A stretch of DNA of 10,277 nucleotides from Candidatus Babelota bacterium (GTDB lineage: Bacteria > Babelota > Babeliae > Babelales > Babelaceae). Of this stretch, positions 1-7,600 are shown piece by piece. The stretch lies in assembly GCA_003174035.1 (NCBI GenBank), contig PRDV01000028.1, positions 1-10,277 of the forward strand, given 5' to 3'. A model generated the notes under the pieces. The model made no database searches, was not told the DNA's origin, and worked only from the letters and a program-made list of their open reading frames with translations. Within the stretch, counting starts at the first letter, position 1, and the number at the start of each line of letters is the position of its first letter. Both the position numbers and the translations under genes were made by a program.

Positions 1-65
1 TACCTCTTCTCATTTTAATACAATTTTGTAATTTTATCAAATGGGCAAAAAGCGCTCTCAATGGG

Positions 66-95
66 TTGACAGAAAATCCCTCAAAAAATTACACT
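66..95 (+). promoter_or_regulatory. Probable sigma-70 promoter of the MBL-fold hydrolase gene
   Basis: A perfect -35 hexamer TTGACA (66-71) is followed by an 18-bp spacer and a -10 hexamer TACACT (90-95, 4 of 6 matches to TATAAT). Transcription would start near 102, giving a leader of about 24 nt before the ATG at 126. The TTG of the -35 box is also the first possible start codon of the longer reading frame, which makes that longer start unlikely. Bases 1-65 upstream are AT-rich and show no gene. Confidence 0.6.
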
Positions 96-115
96 ATCTT
101 GGGTAACTTTTTTTC

Positions 116-120
116 AGGAG
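116..120 (+). promoter_or_regulatory. Ribosome binding site deciding the MBL gene start
   Basis: AGGAG at 116-120 lies 5 nt before the ATG at 126. No comparable site precedes the in-frame TTG at 66. This fixes the start at 126. Confidence 0.75.
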
Positions 121-125
121 TAAGC

Positions 126-845
126 ATGAGGCTCACTTTCTTAGGAACACGAGGGGGCATTATTGCTCGCTCCGATCTACACTCTATGCACAGCGTACTG
201 CTCATTTCCTATAGAAAAACATCTATTCTGATTGATTGGGGTGAGGATTGGCTCAAGCCGACTCCACCTCCCGTGAAGGGACTATTACTTACGCATGCAC
301 ATGATGATCATGTAGGAGGGACTCGTCTAGGATTTCCAGCACCCGTGTATGCCACACGTGAAACTTGGGCGAGCATAGAACGATATGCTATCAAAGAAAA
401 AAAAACTATCAAACCCGCTATTCCTTTTTTGATAGGGGAGTTCCGCATCACTGCCTTTGAGGTATATCATTCATTACATGCCCCCGCAGTGGGCTATCGC
501 ATCCAAGCTGGTAAACGAACGCTTTTTTATGTATCAGATCTCATTGCTATTATCAATGAGCATGAAGCGCTCAAAGATGTCGATCTTTATATAGGGGATG
601 GGGCCATTATCACCAGAAAAATGCTGCACCGCATTAAAGACGGCATTCCCGTCGGCCACACACCCATTAAGGAACAGTTGCAATGGTGTGCCCGCAATGG
701 CGTTCCACGAGCATTGATAACTCATTGTGGTTCTGAAATCGTTAAAGGCACACCAGGCGAAGTCGAAAAAAGGGTTTCAGACCTTGGTGCCGCTGTTGGA
801 GTTCAGGCATTCATTGCTTATGATGGGCTCACCTTGGTACTTTGA
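126..845 (+). CDS. Metallo-beta-lactamase-fold hydrolase (RNase Z/PhnP-like), 239 aa
   Basis: Probable metal-dependent hydrolase, likely cytoplasmic as no signal peptide is visible. The metal-binding signature HAHDDH (residues 57-62, the HxHxDH motif) follows a beta strand. Further likely ligands are H118 in a YHSLHAPAVGYRI-type segment, D138 in FYVSD and H200 in ALITHCG. The closing ITHCGSE segment and the HAPAVGYR segment resemble the small RNase Z/PhnP-like branch of the superfamily, which acts on phosphodiester or cyclic phosphate bonds. No long exosite arm typical of tRNase Z is evident, so the substrate cannot be named. The start at 126 is supported by AGGAG and an upstream promoter. 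The last 28 bp overlap the 3' end of truA on the other strand, so the two genes are convergent and transcribed separately. Confidence 0.85.
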   Translation: MRLTFLGTRGGIIARSDLHSMHSVLLISYRKTSILIDWGEDWLKPTPPPVKGLLLTHAHDDHVGGTRLGFPAPVYATRETWASIERYAIKEKKTIKPAIPFLIGEFRITAFEVYHSLHAPAVGYRIQAGKRTLFYVSDLIAIINEHEALKDVDLYIGDGAIITRKMLHRIKDGIPVGHTPIKEQLQWCARNGVPRALITHCGSEIVKGTPGEVEKRVSDLGAAVGVQAFIAYDGLTLVL

Positions 846-1603
846 TATTCATTTGGCGTAGATTCTTTTGAAGCATAGTCAATATGATATAACATAAGCC
901 CCTGCGCTGGCACAACAAACAAATGCTGGTGAGGGTTGCGCTCTGCTAACGCAGCTTCTAAAACCTCAAGCGGTTTGTGCTTGGCGGATGCGACATCCAG
1001 ACACGCACCCACTATCCGACGAATCATATACCGCAAGAAGCCGGGTCCGCGAACTTCAATCCGGTAGACCCGATAGCGACTAAGATAGCGGACTGAAATT
1101 GCATGCACCGTACGAACGGTATTTTCTCGCTCATAACCCGTACAAAATGAGCGAAAGTCATGGGTACCGGTAAAGATTTGTGCGGCCTCTGCAAGTTTTT
1201 CATCGTCAAAGGGACCACTATGAAAGCCATAGCGAGCGAGGAATGGCAAGGGGCGTTCTTTAAACAGATGATAATAATAGGTTTTATCACTCACATGCCG
1301 CTGCGGGTGGAAATCAGCAACTTCCTCACATGAACGAATGAGAATATCCTGAGGTAATGCATTATTCCAAGCCCACAACATCTTTGCAGAAGGTATGGGT
1401 GAATCCAGCGAAAAGCAGGCGACCTGCCCTAAGGCATGGACGCCTGCATCTGTTCTTGATGCCCCAATGATTTTTATATTTTTTTTAAAAACATCGTTGA
1501 AACGCCGCTCAAGCATACCAACGACCGTCGGCGCCTCAGGCTGGAGCTGCCAGCCGTGATAAGCGGTGCCATCATAGGCTATTATGATTTTATACTGTTG
1601 CAT
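818..1603 (-). CDS. truA: tRNA pseudouridine(38-40) synthase TruA, 261 aa
   Basis: Converts uridine to pseudouridine at positions 38-40 of the tRNA anticodon stem-loop; cytoplasmic. The N-terminal strand YKIIIAYDGTAYHGWQLQP (residues 4-22) is typical of TruA. The catalytic aspartate is D52 in the motif SRTDAGVHALGQ. The second half has the family segments YYYHLF, GPGFLRYMIRRIVGACLD and PAQGLMLYHIDY. Length is normal for the family. The ATG lies 14 nt after the typA stop codon, and no clean Shine-Dalgarno is seen in that gap (only a weak GCGGA touching the ATG). Expression is therefore probably coupled to typA on one mRNA. The C-terminal tail after HIDY (about 18 residues, Ser/Thr-rich) extends past the core and overlaps the MBL gene end. 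Confidence 0.95.
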   Translation of the reverse strand: MQQYKIIIAYDGTAYHGWQLQPEAPTVVGMLERRFNDVFKKNIKIIGASRTDAGVHALGQVACFSLDSPIPSAKMLWAWNNALPQDILIRSCEEVADFHPQRHVSDKTYYYHLFKERPLPFLARYGFHSGPFDDEKLAEAAQIFTGTHDFRSFCTGYERENTVRTVHAISVRYLSRYRVYRIEVRGPGFLRYMIRRIVGACLDVASAKHKPLEVLEAALAERNPHQHLFVVPAQGLMLYHIDYASKESTPNEYQSTKVSPS

Positions 1604-1617
1604 TCCGCTTGCCCGTG

Positions 1618-3417
1618 TTATTTACGTAGCGCAGCTCGCAGTACTTTCTTTCTCAATCGAATATGGTTAGGAGTCACTTCAATCAGCTCATCAGGCTGAA
1701 TCCATTCCATACAGGTTTCCAAATCCATTTTTTTTGCAGGCTCAAGACGAATTGCCTCATCTGAACCAGAAGCACGCATATTCGTCAGCTTCTTCTCTTT
1801 GCAAGGATTAACATTCATATCGTCATCACGACTATTTTCACCAATTATCATACCTTCATACACTTTTTCAGCAGGTCCAATGAAGAGCGTTCCTCGTTGT
1901 TGCAAAGTATCTAAGGCAAATCCTGTCGAAGTACCATTTTCCATCGAGACCATAGCCCCTTTTGTTCGGGTTATAATATCCCCTTTGTAAGGCTGATAAT
2001 CGAGGAAGCTAAAGGTTGCTATTCCCATACCACGTGTATCGGTTAAAAATTGCCCCCTAAAACCAAGAAGACCACGGGAAGGCACTTCAAATTCAACGCG
2101 AACTCGGCCATTGTCATAATGGACCATCTGCTTCATTTCCGCTTTTTTCTTCCCGAGATGCTCCATAACAATCCCTTGCTGTTCTGTAGGAAGATCCACT
2201 ACAAGGTATTCAATGGGCTCATGCTTTACGCCATTAATCGTTTTATAAATAACCTCGGGAGCAGATACTTGTAGTTCATAGCCTTCGCGGCGCATGTTTT
2301 CAAGCAATATGCCTAAATGAAGCTGTCCTCGGCCTGACACTTTAAATGAATCTGCTGAATCGGTTTGCTCAACACGAAGCGCCACATTGGTTTTGAGTTC
2401 CCTATCAAGACGATCCTTAATTTGACGGGATGTCAGCAACTTCCCATCTTGTCCATTGAACGGAGAGTCATTAACCGATACATAGACTGATAACGTTGGT
2501 TCGTCTATCTTTACGTAAGAATGAGGTTCTGGATGCCCGACTTCACAGATAGTCGTACCAATCGTTAAGGGCTCACTAAATCCCGTAACGGCTACGATAT
2601 CGCCAAATGAGGCTTCAGGAGCTTCAATGCGCTCAAGCCCTTTAAATTTATATATCTTTGTTACTTTCATAGGCTTACTTACATAGTCATCCTTGCAAAG
2701 TATCATCTGCTGACCAACTTTGAGTTCCCCGCTAAAGATTCTGCCAATAGCGATGGGCCCCAAAAAGTCTGAGTGGTCAAGGCTCGTGGTAAGTAACTGT
2801 AAATGATCACTTTTCGACGTTGGCGCTGGAATAGTATTAATAATCGCATCAAAGAGCGGTTGTAACGTATCTGAAGCTATTTTTGGATCAGTTGTTACGA
2901 AACCAAGTTTAGATGATCCATATAATAAAGGAAAATCAAGCTGGCTCTCATGCTGCGCTAAATCAAGAAAGAGGTCATGAATAAGGCTTTCGGTGCGCTC
3001 AATATCAGCATCTTTTCTATCAATCTTATTAATAAGAACAATAGGCTTCAAATTGAGCTGTAATGCCTTCATCAATACGAAACGAGTACCGGGAAGTACC
3101 CCTTCCGCAGCATCAACAAGAAGCAAGAAGCCTTCAACCATTTGCAAGGTACGCTCTACTTCTCCACCAAAATCACTATGCCCAGGGGTATCGACAATAT
3201 TAATTTCATAGTCCCCAAAGGTAACTCCCGTATTCTTGGCCAAGATCGTAATCCCACGCTCTCTTTCAAGATCATTGCTATCCATAACACGCTCGCCTTG
3301 GGCTACATCCATGGTGCCTGAAAAGCGTAACATCTTATCAACCAAGGTAGTTTTACCATGGTCAACGTGAGCAATAATAGCTATATTTCGCACATTCGTG
3401 CGTTTGTTATTTTTCAT
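1618..3417 (-). CDS. typA: Ribosome-associated translational GTPase TypA/BipA, 599 aa
   Basis: EF-G-like GTPase that binds the 70S ribosome and helps 50S assembly, stress adaptation and low-temperature growth in other bacteria. GTPase motifs are intact: G1 AHVDHGKT (residues 16-23), switch I ERERGITI (51-58), G3 DTPGH (76-80), G4 NKID (130-133), and a G5-like GSSK (167-170). A domain II beta-barrel and EF-G-like domains III and V follow. The TypA-specific C-terminal domain is clear from GFRGQFLTDTRG, then GENSRDDDMNVNPCKEKKL, then TNMRASGSDE and IRLRKKVL. The ATG at 3417 is preferred over an in-frame TTG six codons upstream, because GGAAGG lies 10 nt before the ATG and the protein then begins like other TypA proteins. 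It is the first gene of an operon with truA. Confidence 0.97.
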   Translation of the reverse strand: MKNNKRTNVRNIAIIAHVDHGKTTLVDKMLRFSGTMDVAQGERVMDSNDLERERGITILAKNTGVTFGDYEINIVDTPGHSDFGGEVERTLQMVEGFLLLVDAAEGVLPGTRFVLMKALQLNLKPIVLINKIDRKDADIERTESLIHDLFLDLAQHESQLDFPLLYGSSKLGFVTTDPKIASDTLQPLFDAIINTIPAPTSKSDHLQLLTTSLDHSDFLGPIAIGRIFSGELKVGQQMILCKDDYVSKPMKVTKIYKFKGLERIEAPEASFGDIVAVTGFSEPLTIGTTICEVGHPEPHSYVKIDEPTLSVYVSVNDSPFNGQDGKLLTSRQIKDRLDRELKTNVALRVEQTDSADSFKVSGRGQLHLGILLENMRREGYELQVSAPEVIYKTINGVKHEPIEYLVVDLPTEQQGIVMEHLGKKKAEMKQMVHYDNGRVRVEFEVPSRGLLGFRGQFLTDTRGMGIATFSFLDYQPYKGDIITRTKGAMVSMENGTSTGFALDTLQQRGTLFIGPAEKVYEGMIIGENSRDDDMNVNPCKEKKLTNMRASGSDEAIRLEPAKKMDLETCMEWIQPDELIEVTPNHIRLRKKVLRAALRK

Positions 3418-3427
3418 ATCGTATGTG

Positions 3428-3433
3428 CCTTCC
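3428..3433 (-). promoter_or_regulatory. Ribosome binding site deciding the typA start
   Basis: GGAAGG on the minus strand lies 10 nt before the ATG at 3417. The alternative TTG at 3435 overlaps this site and has no Shine-Dalgarno of its own. Confidence 0.55.
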
Positions 3434-3470
3434 AAGAATGGTTATCTAACTCTCATTTGTTTATATTCTT

Positions 3471-3498
3471 ATTGTAAACTATTTTTAGAAAATGTCCA
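3471..3498 (-). promoter_or_regulatory. Candidate sigma-70 promoter for typA-truA
   Basis: On the minus strand, TGGACA (3498-3493; 5 of 6 to TTGACA) is separated by 16 bp from TACAAT (3476-3471; 5 of 6 to TATAAT). The transcript would start near 3464 and leave a leader of about 46 nt before the typA ATG, with the ribosome site inside it. Confidence 0.5.
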
Positions 3499-3516
3499 GG
3501 ATTTTGTTACAGATTT

Positions 3517-3555
3517 AAGAGCTTACACCTAGGTTTGTTAGTATAGCTCTTTTTT
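3517..3555 (+). terminator. Terminator-like hairpin in the typA/lit-like divergent gap
   Basis: AAGAGCT (3517-3523) is the exact inverse of AGCTCTT (3545-3551). Three more pairs can form inside across a one-base bulge (TAC with GTA). The right arm runs into a tract of six Ts (3550-3555) on the plus strand. The form fits a rho-independent terminator or a leader attenuator of the membrane-protein gene starting at 3628. The loop is long (about 14 nt or more) and no + strand gene ends just upstream. It could therefore be an attenuator in a long leader, a block on antisense read-through, or chance in AT-rich DNA. Confidence 0.35.
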
Positions 3556-3615
3556 AAGCAAATTCCTATCCTTGATTCTCTTGCATAATTGCGTTCATCG
3601 GATATTCTTAACCTT

Positions 3616-3624
3616 AAAGGAGGT
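3616..3624 (+). promoter_or_regulatory. Near-perfect ribosome binding site of the Lit-like gene
   Basis: AAAGGAGGT matches the anti-Shine-Dalgarno nearly perfectly and lies just before the ATG at 3628. It rules out the in-frame TTG at 3589 as start. Such a strong site also indicates that the organism uses Shine-Dalgarno initiation. Confidence 0.85.
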
Positions 3625-3627
3625 TTT

Positions 3628-4263
3628 ATGAAACAGCTTGTTGTGTTAGGCGTAAGTATTTTGCTTCCTTTCACTATTATAATGCTTGCGGTGCGCTTAT
3701 TATTCAGCCCCCTTTTTTTATCAATCGAATACCGTATGCCCTGGTTTCCGTCAGATGTATATGGCTTTACCCTGGAAGAGCGCGTAAAATATGCACAAGC
3801 AACCTATGCCTATCTCCTGCACAACAACAAATCCGTACTTTCGCTAGAAAAAATAAATAAAACCCCCCTATATACCAAGCGAGAACTAAGTCATTTGGAG
3901 GATGTCAAGGGCATTATACTGCCTTTACTGCTGTTTTGGCACCTTAGTATTATTCTAATAATACTGATCGGCTTATTCTGCTGGAAGTTCCAGCTACTTG
4001 CGGTTTATAGGAAAGGCATCTATTACGGTGGCTTTATCACGCTCTTTCTTATCGCCTGCACAGGCCTTATTGGTCTTATAGCATTCAATCACCTATTCAA
4101 TCTTTTTCATGAACTTTTTTTTGCGCAAGACAGCTGGCTTTTTTATGATTCGGACACGCTAATACGGCTTTTCCCATTGCGATTTTGGCAAGATTGTCTT
4201 TCTTACCTGCTCGTTCTCATATTCGCCACGAGCTCGCTAGCTATAAGGTCGAAGCGGCGATGA
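3628..4263 (+). CDS. DUF1461/Lit-family integral membrane protein, 211 aa
   Basis: Polytopic inner-membrane protein. Four hydrophobic helices are visible at about residues 5-30, 95-118, 131-153 and 186-206, with a soluble loop between helices 1 and 2. Conserved family features are the loop segment FPSDVYGFTLEER (40-52), ELSHLEDVKGI with H89 (86-96), and the end motif FHELFF with H161 followed by DSWLFYDSD with W170 (160-176). This pattern is that of DUF1461/TIGR01906. Its studied member Lit moves an acyl chain within the lipid-modified N-terminal cysteine of lipoproteins (lyso-form lipoprotein synthesis) and depends on conserved histidines. Whether this protein does the same is inference. Length matches the family. 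It stands alone on the + strand, converging on ank1, with no partner gene in the same operon. Confidence 0.7.
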   Translation: MKQLVVLGVSILLPFTIIMLAVRLLFSPLFLSIEYRMPWFPSDVYGFTLEERVKYAQATYAYLLHNNKSVLSLEKINKTPLYTKRELSHLEDVKGIILPLLLFWHLSIILIILIGLFCWKFQLLAVYRKGIYYGGFITLFLIACTGLIGLIAFNHLFNLFHELFFAQDSWLFYDSDTLIRLFPLRFWQDCLSYLLVLIFATSSLAIRSKRR

Positions 4264-4324
4264 TTAAGCGCTTTCAGGTCTTCTACTGTTTGCGATAATT
4301 GTATTTGACAATAATTAGGTTTTT

Positions 4325-4636
4325 TTACGCAGCAAACTTCTTAAGCTTAATGTTCTCCACGTAAGAATCAAAATTTAAGATACAAGCTGGGGTGATGGTG
4401 TCCCCCTTCTCATTGAGATATAACGCTCATATGAATGTAGCCTACGGCGTTGAACAGTGAAGAGCTGGGAGACTGTTTCCCGAACCAGCAGCATTAAACA
4501 ATTCCTCAATATCTTTTTCTAAAGTTATTTGTGTTCCATCAGGCGATCTTGGTTTTCTGTTTTCTCCATACCAAGTATGCTCATTGAGCACAGGATTATA
4601 CTTATTATCTTGTATTTCATAAAAACCTACTTTCAA
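4325..4636 (-). pseudogene. Possible decayed gene remnant in the lit-like/ank1 gap
   Basis: The 410-bp gap 4264-4673 holds no confident gene. On the minus strand one frame reads through most of it. The first part is 64 codons from a TTG at 4636 (KVGFYEIQDNKYNPVLNEHT, later SPDGTQITLEKDIEELFNAA) and stops at TAG 4442-4444. The same frame meets a TGA at 4427-4429, then continues as protein-like sequence (ALYLNEKGDTITPACILNFD, ending ENIKLKKFAA) to TAA at 4325-4327. No start with a Shine-Dalgarno is seen; the frame is open back to a stop at 4688-4690, inside the ank1 end. Composition looks coding-like but I recognise no family, and chance cannot be excluded. The part 4264-4324 shows only a weak AT hairpin before a T-tract. 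Confidence 0.25.
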
Positions 4637-4673
4637 AGTAATTTTCAGCTGTCTTATGGTCCTACGTATTATT

Positions 4674-7600
4674 TTACTGCTTTCCTGCTAACTGCGGCTG
4701 CACCTTAGCAACAAATTCCATAAAATCTTTAACTATATCTGGTTTTTTAAACCATTCACCGTGCATATGAATTACTATCGTTACTGAAGCATCTTTAATC
4801 TTGGTTGCTGTAAGCGTATTATGCTTGATTTTCAGTTCTATTAAATCATCATTTTCAAGCTTTCTGAGAGTATCTAAAATATCATTATCCGAAAACTTGA
4901 GATCCCTTAACGACCGAAGATCGGTCCAAGAAAGCTGTCGCGACAATCTTTTATATTTTATGGGTACTGCAATCTCCGTCAAAGTCCCGAAAAATGAGGG
5001 TCGAGACGAAGCAACTGAGCCTAAGGACCTATCGTTCTTTATTTCATCCTTTAATGTATCTTTTTGAAATATGGTACTTGGCCTTCTTTTTATTTTAGGC
5101 TTTTTTGAGCTCTTTTCCTCTGTATCTTCTCTTTCGGTAAGCTGAACAGTCTGATCACTCGATTCTCTTATTTCCCTACGCGTTTCGTCTATACAATTCT
5201 CTAAACATTCTAGAGAAGGAGTTCTATTCGTTTCTTGCTTTTTCTGCTCCTTTATTTCTTTTTCTGGATATGTATCAGCAGATAACTTCTTTTCTTCACT
5301 CGATTTTTTTAAGTCGGAGTGACCCTTTGCTGCTTCATGTATCATTATTTCCTTAGAAGTCACCTCTTCTTTTTTTGCTTCCGGGTTCTTTTTTTGCTTC
5401 TCTAATCTTTTTTGCTCTTCTTTTATTTCCTTTTCTTTCTTTTTTTTGTCTTCACGACTTTTCTTATCTGCAGCCGCCATCTTTTGGCTAATTTCCAAAA
5501 GTAATTTATCAATTTTTTCTTTTATTTCTCTCGCAGCATCCACTTCTTTTTTATTTCTTCTTTTTTGTTCCTTTTTGTTTGTGCCTTTGGCATCTAAATT
5601 TTTAAGTTTGCAACTTCTAACCCATTGGCATAATTCCATAAGGTGAGCTCCGTTTTGTTGCACATCTGTCCGCGATAGTTCCGCCAGCCTCCTAACAATA
5701 GCGGCTGCTTGATCAATAGTAATCTCAGTTACCGTTCTTCTCATGCTTTCAAAATAATTAAGCAACAGATTTTCCGGGCACTTTCCAATCGCTTCTCCTG
5801 TTCCCCAAGCTATACCATATTTGGTTCCCAATGTGGAAATCATCCGCACCAAAATATCGAAATGACCTCGAAAGGTGGCAATATCTACCGCGGTATAACC
5901 TTCTGCATTTTTTATGAGCAATAATTCGACATTATAGTTACCAAGCCTTGCTAGTACATCCGATTGTCCTAGTCCAGCTAGAAAATGAAATACCGTATTT
6001 CCTCCCTTATTAATCATTTTTATGAGATCTGGAAACTGATTCGCCAGCCATTGCACTACATCAAAATGTTCTTGCCAAGCTGCAAAATGCAGCGCTGTAT
6101 GGCCTTTTGATTCAGTCATGAACACAAAATCAGGATAATTAAGTGCAAACCATTGCACCATCTCAAGTTGTCCAGAATAAGCGGCAAGATGGAGCACTGT
6201 AGATCCATCTCGCTGAACATAGTTTCGCAATTTCGGATAATGCTTAGCCAACCATTTCACAATCTCGAAGTTTCTCTTTCCCATAGCTGCATGAAGCACA
6301 GTATTATCCTGCCCAACCACATTAACAAGATCTGGATACGTAGTCGCCAGCCATTGTACTATACGAATACAATTATTGTTAGCCGCCATATTCAATGCCG
6401 TTGCCTCTTGATACTGAACCTTAGGCAGTAGATGAGGATATTGTTCAGCTAACCACTGTACCACCGGAAGAATTTCATCATGTTCACAAGCTGCATGAAG
6501 CGGAGTCAGCTTCCATTGATTAACAGAATTTACTAAATCAGGATATTCTTTTGCCAACCACCGCACAATCTCAAGCCGATTGAAACGAGCGGCTATGTGT
6601 AGCACGGTATCATTATCTATATTACCCATCATTACCAAACTTGGGTCATGCTGAGCAAACCATTGTGCTATTTCAAGATTGCCTGCGAGAACAGCAGTAT
6701 GAAATGCAGTGTTCAAAAAACAATCAGGCTTTTTTACTAATTCTGGATATTTTTCTATCAACAATCGAATCATTTCTAGATGCCCGTGGAAAGCAGCTAT
6801 ATGGAGCACAGTTGCCCCATGGCTCTCAGTCAGAGGCACTAACGCAGGGTATTCTCCTACTAGCCATTTTACTAATGCAAAAGAGCCACTAAGGGCTGCA
6901 AGATGCAATATCGTAGCCCCTTCGTTCGTAACCATGCTCACCAGGTTTGGACACTCTTTTGACATCCATTGCACAACTTTTGCATAGCCGCAACGAGCTG
7001 CCTCATGCAGAACGGTATCACCATTCTTATTAACCCGGGTCAACAAATCCGGATATTGCTTTGCAAACCACTGTACTACCTCAAGTTGGTCATTATGAAT
7101 CGCTGCATGAAGCACTGTGTCACCATCGTTCCGAATCATGGACACTTGTTGTGGATAGCTATGTGCAAACCACTGGATCACTTCAATACGCTCTCCATTG
7201 GCTGCTGCGAGGTGAAGCACAGGCTCTCCTCCTTCTGGACGCAGCCTCGTTGCTAGATAGGGATACTCTTGAACTAACCATTGTGCCACTTCAAGATGAC
7301 CGCCTGCTAGAGCCTCATCAAGCACAGAAATGCCGTTTACATTAGCAATGTCCAATAACTCCAGATAGGTTCCCACAAACCATTTCACTACATTAAGATG
7401 TCCATTTCCAGCGGCATCCTGTAGTGCGGTACAGCCTCTTTTGTCTCTTATTTTCACTAGATCTGGGTATCGCTCAACCAACCACTGCGCTATCCCAAGA
7501 TAGCCTTTCCCAGCAGCCACATGAAGAACCGTACCTTGATCTATCAGAAGGGCTTTCAGGCCATCTGGATATTTTTCGTCCAAATACTGAACCACACCCC

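Noticed and set aside
19..30. Short inverted repeat TACAA-TT-TTGTA near the left edge
   Set aside because: It is a five-pair AT-rich stem with no neighbouring gene end or T-tract in view; likely by chance.
3584..3589. CATAAT as a -10 box for the Lit-like gene
   Set aside because: No acceptable -35 hexamer lies 15-19 bp upstream and no proper extended -10 is present, so the promoter of this gene remains unidentified.
3589..3627. In-frame TTG start for the Lit-like protein, adding 13 residues
   Set aside because: No ribosome site precedes it, the extension encodes the strong AAAGGAGGT itself, and the membrane helix naturally begins at the ATG at 3628.
4298..4326. Hairpin ATTGT/ACAAT followed by seven Ts as terminator of the Lit-like gene
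   Set aside because: Only five, mostly A-T, base pairs, and seven bases separate the stem from the T-tract. Too weak to call, though the site is in the right place.
6153..7345. Several 60-95 codon open frames on the + strand opposite ank1
   Set aside because: They lie antisense to a clear repeat protein, repeat with its period, and lack ribosome sites and recognisable motifs. They are shadows of the coding strand.
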